In this document: piece after piece, positions 51,518 to 60,772 of the stretch
Layout of the letters: the number at the start of each line of letters is the position of its first letter
How positions within the stretch are numbered: the stretch's first letter is position 1
Assembly: GCA_017506735.1 (NCBI GenBank)
Contig: JAFVMW010000048.1
Span: forward strand, 1 to 64,000
Source of the DNA: Oscillospiraceae bacterium
GTDB taxonomy: Bacteria; Bacillota; Clostridia; Oscillospirales; Oscillospiraceae
DNA length: 64,000 nt
Reading direction: 5' to 3'
The notes under the pieces: generated by a model
Database searches by the model: none
What the model saw: only the letters and a program-made list of their open reading frames with translations
What the model was told of the DNA's origin: nothing
Program-made: the position numbers and the translations under genes

Positions 51518-52066
51518 ATGACAATGGGAGAGAAGATTTTGAACCTGCGCAAGGCCCGGGGCTGGAGCCAGGAAGAGCTGGCGGAGCGCATCGGCGTGAC
51601 CCGGCAGGCGGTGAGCCGCTGGGAATCGGATTCAGCCAAGACGGATGCGGATAAGATCATTGCAGTCTGCGACCTGTTCGGGGTGTCTGCGGATTACCTG
51701 CTTCGGGATACCTGCACAGCGGATGTGGATCACTGCGGAACCCACCCCCAACCTTCCAATGGGCTTGCAAAAAAGGCACAGGCCATCACGATCCAGCAAT
51801 GGGCTGCCTGCGGCGCAGCCCTGATCGGTGGTCTGGTGATGCTGGCGCTGAAGCTGGTCTACATCATGCAGGATTCCAATTATGTGTATGTTGATTCCTT
51901 CGGAATGGGACACAGCGGTTATCGGGCCTTTTTGAAACTGGAGGGCCTGCGGCTTGTCTGGTGGCTGTCCCTGGCTGCACTGCTGGTTGGAGTGTTTTAT
52001 CTGTTCCTTCAACCGATGCTTCTGAAGCGCAAAGGAAATCCGGACGAGGAAACGGATTCGGAATAA
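51518..52066 (+). CDS. XRE regulator with membrane-spanning C-terminus
   Basis: A 182-residue protein. The helix-turn-helix is at about 5-60 (GEKILNLRKARGWSQEELAERIGVTRQAVSRWES). Two transmembrane segments follow (about 95-115 and 145-170). The extracytoplasmic loop between them contains DSNYVYVDSFGMGHSGYRAFLKL. AAGGAGG is at 51501-51507, so ATG 51518 is favoured. It stands alone and may respond to envelope conditions; targets are unknown. Confidence 0.85.
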   Translation: MTMGEKILNLRKARGWSQEELAERIGVTRQAVSRWESDSAKTDADKIIAVCDLFGVSADYLLRDTCTADVDHCGTHPQPSNGLAKKAQAITIQQWAACGAALIGGLVMLALKLVYIMQDSNYVYVDSFGMGHSGYRAFLKLEGLRLVWWLSLAALLVGVFYLFLQPMLLKRKGNPDEETDSE

Positions 52067-52074
52067 AACAATTC

Positions 52075-52103
52075 TTGCAAGCACAGCCGGTTTATGCTAT
52101 ACT
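52075..52103 (+). promoter_or_regulatory. Promoter of uridine phosphorylase gene
   Basis: TTGCAA, 17-bp spacer, TATACT, about 35 bp before ATG 52140. Confidence 0.7.
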
Positions 52104-52139
52104 CGTTTTATCCAAAATTAACAAAAAAGGGTGAACGAT

Positions 52140-52910
52140 ATGCAGAAACTGGACAAGCAGATGCACATTCAGTGCGTGGAGGGCGATGTTGGCCGTTATG
52201 TGATCCTGCCCGGCGATCCCGGACGGTGCGAGGCCATTGCCGCCCATTTCGATAACCCCGTTCATGTGGGCATGAACCGGGAGTACAACATCTACACCGG
52301 CACCCTGTTGGGCGAGAAGGTTTCCGTCTGCTCCACCGGCATCGGCGGCCCCTCCGCTTCCATCGCCATGGAGGAGCTGGTGAACATCGGCGCGGATACC
52401 TTCATCCGTGTGGGCACCTGCGGCGGCATCGATCTGAATGTCCGCTCCGGCGACGTGGTGGTTGCCACCGGCGCGGTGCGCTACGAGCATACCTCCCTGG
52501 AATACGCTCCCATCGAATATCCCGCGGTTCCCGATCTGGACATTACCATCGCCCTCCGGGAAGCCAGCCGTGAGCTGGGCTACAACACCCATACCGGCGT
52601 GGTTCAGTGTAAGGATGCCTTTTACGGCCAGCATATGCCCCAGAAGAGCCCCGTGTACTATGACCTGCTCCAGAAATGGGAAAGCTGGAAGCGTCTGGGC
52701 GTGAAGGCCAGCGAGATGGAATCTGCCGCCCTGTTCGTGGTGGCCGATGCCCTGCATGTCCGCTGCGGCAGCTGCTTCCACGTGATCTGGAACCAGGAAC
52801 GGGAGGCCGCAGGTCTTGACCAGGACATGACCCACGACACCTCCGGTGCCATCAAGGTGGGCATCGAGGCTCTGAAGAAGATCATCGCCCAGGACAAGGC
52901 CAGAAAGTAA
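52140..52910 (+). CDS. udp: Uridine phosphorylase-like nucleoside phosphorylase
   Basis: A 256-residue NP-I family phosphorylase. [51 protein letters not shown] and [17 protein letters not shown] are family blocks; the latter carries the uridine-binding EMESA. It splits uridine into uracil and ribose-1-phosphate in the cytosol. Length and ICVEGD-like start ([21 protein letters not shown]) fit Udp better than the purine enzyme DeoD. It could pair functionally with the cytidine deaminase at 181-573, though far apart. ATG is preceded by AAAAAAGGGTG. Confidence 0.92.
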   Translation: MQKLDKQMHIQCVEGDVGRYVILPGDPGRCEAIAAHFDNPVHVGMNREYNIYTGTLLGEKVSVCSTGIGGPSASIAMEELVNIGADTFIRVGTCGGIDLNVRSGDVVVATGAVRYEHTSLEYAPIEYPAVPDLDITIALREASRELGYNTHTGVVQCKDAFYGQHMPQKSPVYYDLLQKWESWKRLGVKASEMESAALFVVADALHVRCGSCFHVIWNQEREAAGLDQDMTHDTSGAIKVGIEALKKIIAQDKARK

Positions 52911-52917
52911 ATACAAT

Positions 52918-52951
52918 CCGGGGACGCGGTATGCGCCCCCGGAAAATTTTA
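52918..52951 (+). terminator. Terminator after uridine phosphorylase
   Basis: CCGGGGACGC/GCGCCCCCGG-type stem followed by AAAATTTTAG. Confidence 0.65.
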
Positions 52952-53016
52952 GAAAAAATTAAGGTTTATCCCGGCTAAAAATGTGGTATGATAGAGAAAA
53001 AGAAGGGGGTGAGGCC

Positions 53017-53730
53017 GTGACGGAGCGGCATAAGAAATGGGTATACCTGCTGGCGGTGGCGGTGTTTGCGTTGCTGTGCGGAGGCCTTGTGTGGTTTGTG
53101 GGCAGGCCCATGATTGCCCTTGCCGGTGAGCCGGAGCAATTCCGGGCCTGGGTAGAGCAGAGCGGCCTGTGGGGAAAGCTTGCTTATGTTGGAATTATGG
53201 CCTTGCAGGTCCTTGTGGTGCTGATTCCCGGCGAACCCCTGGAGCTGGCCGGCGGCTATGCCTTCGGCGCGCTGTGGGGCACGGTGCTGGCCCTGTCGGG
53301 CTTTGTCATCGGCAGCGCGGCGGTGTTCACCCTGGTGCGCCGGTTCGGCGTGAAGCTGGTGGAGGTGTTCTTCGACCAGGAGAAGATCCGCCAGATGGAA
53401 ATTCTGAAAAATCCCAAGAAAACCAAGGTCATCGCCTTTATCCTGATGACCATCCCCGGCACCCCCAAAGCCCTTATCAGCTACTTCGCCGGGCTGACCA
53501 AACTGACGCTTGGCCAGTGGCTGACCATCGTTGCCGTGGGCCGGATTCCGTCGCTGATCGGTTCCACCATCCCCGGCGGCGCGGCAGGCAGCGAGAATTA
53601 TCTGCTTGCCGGAGTGATCATGGCCCTTTCCCTGGTGATCAGCGCCGGAGGCGTTGCCTACTACCGGAAGATCTGCAGGGAGCAGCAGGAGGATGGGGAA
53701 GAAGCATCGGAGCTTCCCAAGGCGTCCTGA
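53017..53730 (+). CDS. TVP38/TMEM64 (VTT domain) membrane protein
   Basis: A 237-residue integral membrane protein of the DedA-like VTT superfamily, thought to act as lipid scramblases or transporters. PGEPLELAGGYAFGALWGTVLALSGFVIGSAAVFTLVRRFG (about 69-110) and MTIPGTPKALISYFAGLTKLTLGQWL contain the family's re-entrant loop motifs. GTG 53017 is preceded by AGAAGGGGGTGAG. No tie to the pilus operon that follows, as a strong terminator lies between. Confidence 0.87.
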   Translation: MTERHKKWVYLLAVAVFALLCGGLVWFVGRPMIALAGEPEQFRAWVEQSGLWGKLAYVGIMALQVLVVLIPGEPLELAGGYAFGALWGTVLALSGFVIGSAAVFTLVRRFGVKLVEVFFDQEKIRQMEILKNPKKTKVIAFILMTIPGTPKALISYFAGLTKLTLGQWLTIVAVGRIPSLIGSTIPGGAAGSENYLLAGVIMALSLVISAGGVAYYRKICREQQEDGEEASELPKAS

Positions 53731-53741
53731 GAATCGTGAAT

Positions 53742-53781
53742 AACAGCAGAAGCGGAATTTTGCGGCTTCTGCTGTTTTTTT
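53742..53781 (+). terminator. Terminator after VTT membrane protein
   Basis: AACAGCAGAAGC/GCTTCTGCTGTT stem with seven T residues. Confidence 0.92.
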
Positions 53782-53888
53782 GCTTTTTGGGGAGCGATTA
53801 CTCCGGAATATTCCGGCCTTCGGGTAGAGTGGTCAGCGAAATAACTGAAATGAGGGTGAAGCCCTTCCTGACAGGCCGGCCAGGGATG

Positions 53889-53916
53889 TTGACAAAGCAA
53901 AATCGTATGCTATAAT
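53889..53916 (+). promoter_or_regulatory. Strong promoter of the pilus operon
   Basis: TTGACA, 16-bp spacer, TATAAT, both boxes at consensus. It gives a leader of about 165 nt before the first gene. Confidence 0.8.
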
Positions 53917-53956
53917 GAACTTAAGGCTTGTAAATCCTGGCAACAACGGACTTTTT

Positions 53957-54037
53957 TTGGCAAGAAAAATTTTCCGTATTCTGCGCACGCCCGACACCGG
54001 AAAGCTGCGCTGCGTTCTTGCCTTGTTTTTTTGCCAA
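53957..54037 (+). promoter_or_regulatory. Terminator-like hairpin in the pilus operon leader (candidate attenuator)
   Basis: GGCAAGAA (53959-53966) can pair with TTCTTGCC (54015-54022), closing a long stem that ends in TTGTTTTTTT. The same left arm, TTGGCAA (53957-53963), can instead pair with TTGCCAA (54031-54037), downstream of the T run. Two exclusive folds around a terminator tail suggest conditional read-through; no ligand or leader peptide was found. The rest of the 354-bp gap holds only the previous terminator and the promoter. Confidence 0.45.
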
Positions 54038-54084
54038 GAAATGGAAACGTTCTCAATAGCGGAATCCGGACAGGAGGTGAGGCA

Positions 54085-54621
54085 TTGACCGGGAAATATC
54101 TGCACAAAAACGAGCAAAATGCAAAGCTGCCGCGTGTGTCGTCAATTGCGGTCCATACGCTGCTGCGGTGTATCATCGGCCTTCTGGTGGCCTCGATCAT
54201 CCTGCTGAACCTGTTCACCCACGTTCTGCTGATCGTCCACTATACCGGCAACAGCATGGAGCCAAATCTCTCCAACGGCCAGACCCTGATTCTGGCAAAG
54301 ACCACCGATGTGGCTGAGGGAGATGTCATAGCGTTTTATTTCAACAATCAGGTGTTGGTGCGGCGTGTGGTCTGCACCGGCGGCAACCGTATTACCGTCC
54401 GCAGGGACGGCGCTGTGCTGATCAATGACGAGCCTGTGGAGGAGCCCTATGTGGCCCAGCCCTCTCTTGGGCAGTGCAGCATCAGTTTTCCCTATTATGT
54501 TCAGAACGGCTATGTGTTTGTCATGGGAGACAACCGGGAGATCTCTATGGACAGCCGTCTGGAGGAAATCGGCGCGATCCCGGAGCGCCGGATCATCGGA
54601 AAGGTTCTGTTTTCGTTTTAG
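54085..54621 (+). CDS. Signal peptidase I-like protein of the pilus operon
   Basis: A 178-residue S26 family protein with one N-terminal membrane span (about 30-50). Box B, GNSMEPNLSNGQTLIL, has the catalytic Ser, and MGDNREISMDSR is a good box E. At box D the general-base Lys of the usual VKRVxG appears as VLVRRVVCTGG, so Arg replaces Lys. In streptococcal pilus islands SipA-like homologues have lost catalytic residues and assist pilus assembly; the same may hold here. Start is TTG 54085 after AGGAGGTGAGG. First gene of the pilus operon; the adhesin starts 19 bp later. Confidence 0.82.
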   Translation: MTGKYLHKNEQNAKLPRVSSIAVHTLLRCIIGLLVASIILLNLFTHVLLIVHYTGNSMEPNLSNGQTLILAKTTDVAEGDVIAFYFNNQVLVRRVVCTGGNRITVRRDGAVLINDEPVEEPYVAQPSLGQCSISFPYYVQNGYVFVMGDNREISMDSRLEEIGAIPERRIIGKVLFSF

Positions 54622-54640
54622 CTGACAAAAGGAGTGTAGA

Positions 54641-57600
54641 ATGGCAAGATCAGAAGCCCGTGGGCTGTTCTACAAGTTCATATGGATTCTGGTGCTGACC
54701 GTTGCGCTGGTTCTGTCCGTGCTGGGCAGCCGGGAGCTGTCCACGGTGGGACTGGAACAGAAGAGCCGCTGTGGGCAGGTGGAGCATGTCCATTCGGCGG
54801 AATGCTACATGGACTCGCTGCTGCTGTGCGACCGGAAGGCCCACACCCATGATGAAAACTGTTACCTGCTGCTTTTGCGGGATAACAACATCAACGTCCT
54901 TTTGGAGATGCTGGAGAATTCCGGAGGCCAGAGTCTGGAGGACATTCTTTCGGCGGCGCTCTGGGTGACCGTGGGAGACAGCGGCCGGCTTACCTCTGAG
55001 CGCATCGCAATGGTGAATGAGGTTCTGGCCCAGAGCAATTCCTTCCCGACCCTGCTGCTGAACCGTGATCTGACAGGCACCATCCAGCTGGAGGACCTGG
55101 ACACTGGAAGCGGAGATGGGTATGCCATGCTGGACTTGCCGGACAATCCCAACACCAGAAACAGAGCGATAAACTTCTATATTTATGTGGCCGATGCGGA
55201 TAACCCCAGATACCTGCTGGTCAGCGTGGGAACACTGGAAAATGGCAATCCTGACTACTATAGTGCCACGAATACGGCTGCTGCCTATCAATCTGCGGAT
55301 ATAGTATCGGCAGTGACCAACCGCAATCTGCTTTCTACTTATTTTCTCCGATATACTACCAAAGCTAATTCAACAGCCTTTGATTCTACTGCTACACAAA
55401 GTTACTACGGAATTGGTTTTGGCAATACGAATTCACCACGCTATGCGGTTCTGACAACCAGAACAGGATGGAATAATAGTTATTCCTATCCTGCGGTAAA
55501 CTTCTACACCGTCACGTTGGACTATTCCCTCTCTGGCGATAGCAAAACCAATGAGGTGCAGTATGTCCAGTCCGGCATTGCTTCTGAATTAGATCCGAGC
55601 AGCGGCTATCTCTGGTACAGCAGTGCCACAGATACCACCCCGGGGGATACCCTCCCCTCGGCGATCACCCAAAAAACAACGCTTTACGCCCGTCTGCCCC
55701 GAACGGTTACTTTCAACAGCATGGGCGGCTCGACCGTCGCAAGCCAGACCGTGGGCAACGGCCTGAAGGCAACTAAGCCCGTCGATCCCACCAACGGAGA
55801 TCAGGAGTTCCTTGGCTGGTATACAGACGAAGACGGCACAAACGCTTTTGACTTTGCCAATACTGCTATTACCGGCAATATCACTCTCTACGCGAAGTGG
55901 AAACCCAAAAATGTGACAGCCAATTTCTACAGCAACGGAACCCTCCTGGCCACCCAGACGCTGCCTGTCACCAGCGGAACCGTGACCCAGCCCTCCGATC
56001 CTCCCGCCAGAACCGGCTACACCTTCTGCGGCTGGTGTACGGACGACGGCTGCTCCGACCCGAACTGCGACGATAAGGTCAGCTTCCCCACAACCATTAC
56101 GCAGAATACAAACTATTACGCCATCTGGGCGCTGAACCAGTACGAAGTCAGCGTGAATCTGGTGGACGCCTCCGGTCAGACCACCAATACATGGACCCAG
56201 ACCGTGAATCACGGCGGCACGATAACGCTGGACGAAGGCTATACCTGGACCGATCAGAACGGAACGGCTTACCCCGGCGGCAGCACCGTTACCATCACCG
56301 GTGACATGACCTTCACCGGCCGGGTTATCACCCATCAGGTCACCATCACCGACGAAAATGGCAATGTGACCACCCAAACCGTGGAGCATGGCGACACCGT
56401 GACCCTTCCTGCCCTGCCGGAGGGCTATGTCTGGATCGGCAGCGACGGCACCGATTCCTGGACCTATACCCCCGGTGATGTGACCATCACCAGCGATATG
56501 ACCTTTACCGCAGTCACCCGGAACATCAACGTCAATTATAATGTGAATTTCCCCTCCAACGCGGTAAACAAGGTGGATTCTGTCCCTACCCTGTTCGGCA
56601 CCACCTCGGCCACGGCCACGGATCTGATTCCCGGCGGCAGCCCGGTCACAACCCGAACCCTAACCTCCCGGAAGGCCCGGGAAGAGATTAACTCCAGCAA
56701 TAAGGAGAGCTTAACACATTTCTTTGAAGGCTGGCTTGTGGCCGGAACGGATATTCTGATTGAACCGGGTACGCGACTGACCTGGGCGGAGCTGGAGCAG
56801 TACGCCGACAGCGACGGAAATGTCAATCTGGTCGGTCAATGGGTGGGTGGAACCTGGAATACCAGTGCTACCTTCTACGTCCGGTACGACTCTGTGGCGG
56901 TGGATACCGATGGCAACACCGGCGGACACGACTCCAACCTATATACTCCCGAACTGTTCAATACGTTTGTGGGTGGTGTGGATCCGGGCTTGAGCGAAGG
57001 GCAGCTGCAGGCACGCTATGGTCTGGCAGACGTATCTTCGGATAACTCCTATACAGTGGATCAGGAGATTCGGGCACTCTATGGCAAGAAATCAAGCGGC
57101 GTATGGCTCTACGACTTCCCGGATGATGACGCTGTGTTTTACTATCTGAAGAACAATCTTCCCGCAGGCAAGACCCTGAGCGTGGACGGCGATCCCGTGA
57201 ATATGGATGAGCTGGACAAGCAGCATTACGCCATCCGATGGTACGTTTTCAAATGCCAGAATGATGCCTGGCACATTGACGGCAAGCTGGTCAGACGGGA
57301 AGGCAGCATCACTGTGGACAAGCACTTTGCCGGCGATACGGCTGCCATTGACCTTGCAGAAAACGGCTTCTACATTCTGGCGGAAAACGGCACCAGAGAC
57401 GATGCCGGCGTCTTTACCCCCTACGCTTCCTCGGACAGCCGCTTCAAGCAGCACATTCTCCTGCTGGACGAGACCCGGAAGGCAGAATTGCAGAGAATGT
57501 ACCCCAACGCGGAATTCCAGATCTATGACGCAGCCGCAAGCAACGCATCGGCCCATTCCTATCAGTGGGAGATCAAGGGTGTGGTGCTGGACGAATACTG

Positions 57601-59149
57601 GCGCATCACTGAGTTCCCCGCGGAGGATTCCGGGCTGAAGGCCTACAGTTATTACGCCGAATACTCCGTCTTTGATACCGACGGCTCCTACAGTGCCATT
57701 GCCGAATACGGTACGCGGGCATCGGTGGTCGGTAAAACCTTTGCGCTGGACGAAGATCCGGATCAGGGTATGATGGTGGATTTCCAGAATTATTATTACA
57801 ATTCCGACTCCATCCTGCTGAAGAAGGAGGACGGCATGACCGGTCTGGGCCTTCCCGGTGCCCAGTTCCAGATCCTGCAAAAGGGTCAGGCACTGAAGTT
57901 TGACTATGACCCGGACACCGGCATCTATTCCCAGAATGCCGACGCGCAGCCCCTGCCGAAGGACGATCCCAATTACCGGGACCTGACGGTGATCACCACC
58001 AACGACTCCGGCTTTGCGATCCTGACCAATTTCAGCTATCTCTACGACAGTGAGAACGGCGCCATCACCATCCGGGAGATCTCCGCTCCCACCGGCTATG
58101 ATCCTGCCTATACTGTGACGCTGTCCAAGCAGGGCGATACCGTTGCCGTGACTGATGTGGCAGGCATCGTAGATCCTGCACTGTACCCCAAATATGCCGA
58201 GGTCCATGTGGATTATCTCAATCAGGACGATACCGACCCCACCAACGATGTGACCGTGGAGGCTGCGGTGATCAAGGACTACACCAGCGAGACCATTTCG
58301 GTTACCGCAACCAAGGTCTGGAACACGGAGGTGCCAGCGGAAAGTGTGGACGTGGTGCTTCAGGCCAACGGCGGCAATGCGGCTGCCTTGATGCCCGGTC
58401 TTGAAAATGCCCAGATGGTTCTGAACGAGGCCAATGGCTGGACCTGCACATGGACGGATCTGCCCCGCTATGTGAATGGTCAGCTGGTGACCTGGGGCAT
58501 CAAGGAGGTCAAGGTGGGCACAGATCCCACATTGTCTGACGGCACCACCTTTGCAAACTGGGTCCCCACCTACTCCCCCGGCGTGGGTACGGATGACGAT
58601 GGCGACGGTGACGTGGACATCTGGTCCTATGCCGTTACCAATACCATCAGACGCCCCATGCTGATTCTGACCAAGGTGGATGCAGGAAACCGGGTTCTGT
58701 CCGGTGCGACCTTCACACTGGAGCAGGTGGAGCTGAAAAACGGCGCATGGCAGGTTGTTGCCAGCGTCCCCGTGGAAACGAGGACCACAGATGAAACCGG
58801 TGTGATCCTGTTTGACAATCTGTCTGTGAACGCCTACTACCGTGTCACGGAGACATCCCCACCGGAGGGCTATTTCTCCCCGTTTGAATCCATCGTGCTG
58901 TCCGTCAACGGCATCGGCGAGATCAAACAGGTCCTGACCGACGGAACCCTGACGGAAGTCAGCGGCGGCATGGAGGTTACTTCTCCCTACAATGCCAAGG
59001 TGGTCAACCTGTCCACCGAGCCCCTGCCGGAGACCGGCAGTGTGGGCAAGCCCATGTATACACAGCTCGGCCTGCTGCTGATGGCAGTGGCTGCCGTACT
59101 GTATATATATCAAAAATGGTACAGAAGGGAGGATGTCTATTCTTCCTGA
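54641..59149 (+). CDS. Large LPXTG pilus tip protein / adhesin
   Basis: A 1,502-residue surface protein. It opens with a membrane signal (about 11-30) and two C-x4-H-x-H-x3-C-Y motifs (44-56 and 63-75). InlB-type beta-grasp repeats cover about 353-425 and 428-496 with more diverged ones to 640 (FNSMGGSTVASQTVGNG, ITLYAKW). SpaA/Cna-B modules follow at about 1055 (LLKKEDGMTGLGLPGAQFQIL), 1220 (ATKVWNTEVPAESVDVVL) and 1339 (LTKVDAGNRVLSGATFTLEQ). The C-terminal LPETG, hydrophobic span and KWYRRED tail direct sorting to sortase. Part of it, near 55250-55500, is AT-rich. Likely the tip of the pilus. Confidence 0.9.
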   Translation: MARSEARGLFYKFIWILVLTVALVLSVLGSRELSTVGLEQKSRCGQVEHVHSAECYMDSLLLCDRKAHTHDENCYLLLLRDNNINVLLEMLENSGGQSLEDILSAALWVTVGDSGRLTSERIAMVNEVLAQSNSFPTLLLNRDLTGTIQLEDLDTGSGDGYAMLDLPDNPNTRNRAINFYIYVADADNPRYLLVSVGTLENGNPDYYSATNTAAAYQSADIVSAVTNRNLLSTYFLRYTTKANSTAFDSTATQSYYGIGFGNTNSPRYAVLTTRTGWNNSYSYPAVNFYTVTLDYSLSGDSKTNEVQYVQSGIASELDPSSGYLWYSSATDTTPGDTLPSAITQKTTLYARLPRTVTFNSMGGSTVASQTVGNGLKATKPVDPTNGDQEFLGWYTDEDGTNAFDFANTAITGNITLYAKWKPKNVTANFYSNGTLLATQTLPVTSGTVTQPSDPPARTGYTFCGWCTDDGCSDPNCDDKVSFPTTITQNTNYYAIWALNQYEVSVNLVDASGQTTNTWTQTVNHGGTITLDEGYTWTDQNGTAYPGGSTVTITGDMTFTGRVITHQVTITDENGNVTTQTVEHGDTVTLPALPEGYVWIGSDGTDSWTYTPGDVTITSDMTFTAVTRNINVNYNVNFPSNAVNKVDSVPTLFGTTSATATDLIPGGSPVTTRTLTSRKAREEINSSNKESLTHFFEGWLVAGTDILIEPGTRLTWAELEQYADSDGNVNLVGQWVGGTWNTSATFYVRYDSVAVDTDGNTGGHDSNLYTPELFNTFVGGVDPGLSEGQLQARYGLADVSSDNSYTVDQEIRALYGKKSSGVWLYDFPDDDAVFYYLKNNLPAGKTLSVDGDPVNMDELDKQHYAIRWYVFKCQNDAWHIDGKLVRREGSITVDKHFAGDTAAIDLAENGFYILAENGTRDDAGVFTPYASSDSRFKQHILLLDETRKAELQRMYPNAEFQIYDAAASNASAHSYQWEIKGVVLDEYWRITEFPAEDSGLKAYSYYAEYSVFDTDGSYSAIAEYGTRASVVGKTFALDEDPDQGMMVDFQNYYYNSDSILLKKEDGMTGLGLPGAQFQILQKGQALKFDYDPDTGIYSQNADAQPLPKDDPNYRDLTVITTNDSGFAILTNFSYLYDSENGAITIREISAPTGYDPAYTVTLSKQGDTVAVTDVAGIVDPALYPKYAEVHVDYLNQDDTDPTNDVTVEAAVIKDYTSETISVTATKVWNTEVPAESVDVVLQANGGNAAALMPGLENAQMVLNEANGWTCTWTDLPRYVNGQLVTWGIKEVKVGTDPTLSDGTTFANWVPTYSPGVGTDDDGDGDVDIWSYAVTNTIRRPMLILTKVDAGNRVLSGATFTLEQVELKNGAWQVVASVPVETRTTDETGVILFDNLSVNAYYRVTETSPPEGYFSPFESIVLSVNGIGEIKQVLTDGTLTEVSGGMEVTSPYNAKVVNLSTEPLPETGSVGKPMYTQLGLLLMAVAAVLYIYQKWYRREDVYSS

Positions 59150-59203
59150 TGTACAAACCCAATCACCCCCGCAAAAAAAACCAACAAGAAAGGAAATGAA
59201 AGC

Positions 59204-60667
59204 ATGAAAACAATGAAGAAACTCATGGCACTGGCACTGGTTTTCACACTGGTGCTGGCAATGGCTGCCACCGTCAGCGCCGGTACGATTACCGTCAAAG
59301 GCTCCATTGAAGGTGTGAACTACGCAGCATACCGTGTCTTGGACGTGGTTTATCCCGTTGAAGGAGATGCCGATACTTATTACCTTACTCCTGCCGAAGA
59401 ATGGAAGAGCTTCTGGTACGGAGCAGATGGCGCATTTGCCCACAGCGATTATTTCACCGTGACAACAATCAAGGTGGGAAGCGATGATGTGGACGTCCTC
59501 ACTCCTACTGAAAAGTTTAAGGATGATTCTGAGCGTGCAGGCTTTGCAGTAAAAGCAAAAAAATATGCTGACGATAATTCTTCTGCTTTGACCCCGGCTG
59601 CTACAGCAAAAGGTAATGATGAGGATGTTGTGATGACTCCTGATAGCCTTCCCGCAGGTTATTACCTGCTGACTGGCACGGGAACAAATCCTGGCATGGC
59701 TTTTATGGCAGAAGGTGCTGATATTGAACTGAGAGAGAAAAATGCGCTTCCCGTTCTGGTGAAGGAAGCTGAATATACATCTCTGAAAATCGGCGATGTG
59801 ATCAGCTACACCATTACCGTTGACGCGGAAGAAAACATCAAAAATGAAAAAAACTATGTCATTCACGATAAGATGGGTGAAGGCCTGAGTCTGATCAACA
59901 CGGTGGAAGATGGCAAGAACACCGGAATTACCGTGACCCTGAATGGTGAAGCTTTGACTGAGGGCGAAGAAGGTCACTATACTGTAGCAGTTCCTGCTGA
60001 AGATGGAGATACCTTTGACATTGTCTTTACCCAGAATCTGACTACGAAGGCTTACGACAAAATCAAGATTACTTATCAGGCAAAGATCGTTGGCATGACT
60101 GGCCTGACGAACGATGCGGAACTGAACGAAAACAAGAGCACCGATGACGAGGATGTCTACACTTACGAGTTCACTTTGAGCAAGGTTGACCAGAATAATA
60201 GTCAGATCGACACTGACAACGTAATCTTTGAACTGTATGCTGATGAAAAGGGCGAGACTCCTGTAAATGTTGTTATCCCGGAAGATGAGAGCTATTATCG
60301 GCCTGCTGGTGAAGGCGAAACAGGAACGAATCTGGTTGACTTCACTGGTTCTGTCACCCTGAAGGGCTTTGCTGCCGGCACTTACTATCTGAAGGAAAAG
60401 GAAGCACCCGATGGATATGTGAAGACCGATGCAGTGTTCACAATCGACCTTATCGACATAAAGGATACTGAAGGCAATGAGATTCCCGACGGTAAGCTCG
60501 ATGTCGAAGGCAATGCTCTGACTATCAAAATCACCAACGTCAAGGCAGAAACCCTGCCCGAGACCGGCGGCATCGGTACCACCATGTTCTATATGGTCGG
60601 CAGTGTTCTGGCTACCGGCGCTCTGACCCTGCTGGTCACCAAGAAGCGCGTGGAGGACGAGGCGTAA
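59204..60667 (+). CDS. Major pilin (isopeptide-forming fimbrial subunit)
   Basis: A 487-residue pilin. Signal peptide 1-26 (ending TVSAG), a fimbrial isopeptide-forming D2 domain at about 195-310 (ISYTITVDAEENIKNEKNYVIHDKMGEGLSL), and a SpaA-like D3 domain ending in the E-box-like YYLKEKEAPDGY. The C-terminal LPETG at about 450 is followed by a hydrophobic span and KKRVEDEA. A clear YPK pilin motif was not found; LPVLVKEAEY is the nearest. AAAGGAAATG precedes ATG 59204. AT-rich codon use here differs from the flanking genes. Confidence 0.9.
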   Translation: MKTMKKLMALALVFTLVLAMAATVSAGTITVKGSIEGVNYAAYRVLDVVYPVEGDADTYYLTPAEEWKSFWYGADGAFAHSDYFTVTTIKVGSDDVDVLTPTEKFKDDSERAGFAVKAKKYADDNSSALTPAATAKGNDEDVVMTPDSLPAGYYLLTGTGTNPGMAFMAEGADIELREKNALPVLVKEAEYTSLKIGDVISYTITVDAEENIKNEKNYVIHDKMGEGLSLINTVEDGKNTGITVTLNGEALTEGEEGHYTVAVPAEDGDTFDIVFTQNLTTKAYDKIKITYQAKIVGMTGLTNDAELNENKSTDDEDVYTYEFTLSKVDQNNSQIDTDNVIFELYADEKGETPVNVVIPEDESYYRPAGEGETGTNLVDFTGSVTLKGFAAGTYYLKEKEAPDGYVKTDAVFTIDLIDIKDTEGNEIPDGKLDVEGNALTIKITNVKAETLPETGGIGTTMFYMVGSVLATGALTLLVTKKRVEDEA

Positions 60668-60703
60668 TTTCGCTGTCTGAAGACACAATCCCATGAATTT
60701 CTT

Positions 60704-60731
60704 CCCCATCCCGGCTCCGGCCGGGGTGGGG
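60704..60731 (+). terminator. GC-rich hairpin between major pilin and sortase genes
   Basis: CCCCATCCCGGC/GCCGGGGTGGGG stem (12 bp with G-T pairs) and TCCG loop without T run. It may cut down read-through or protect the pilin mRNA, giving more pilin than sortase. Confidence 0.65.
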
Positions 60732-60772
60732 AATCCCAAAATCAGCCGCAGCAGAAAGGAGAGGTCTGTGTC

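Noticed and set aside
53889..54084. Phase-variable invertible promoter for the pili
   Set aside because: The inverted repeats lie downstream of the promoter and do not flank it, so inversion would not switch it.
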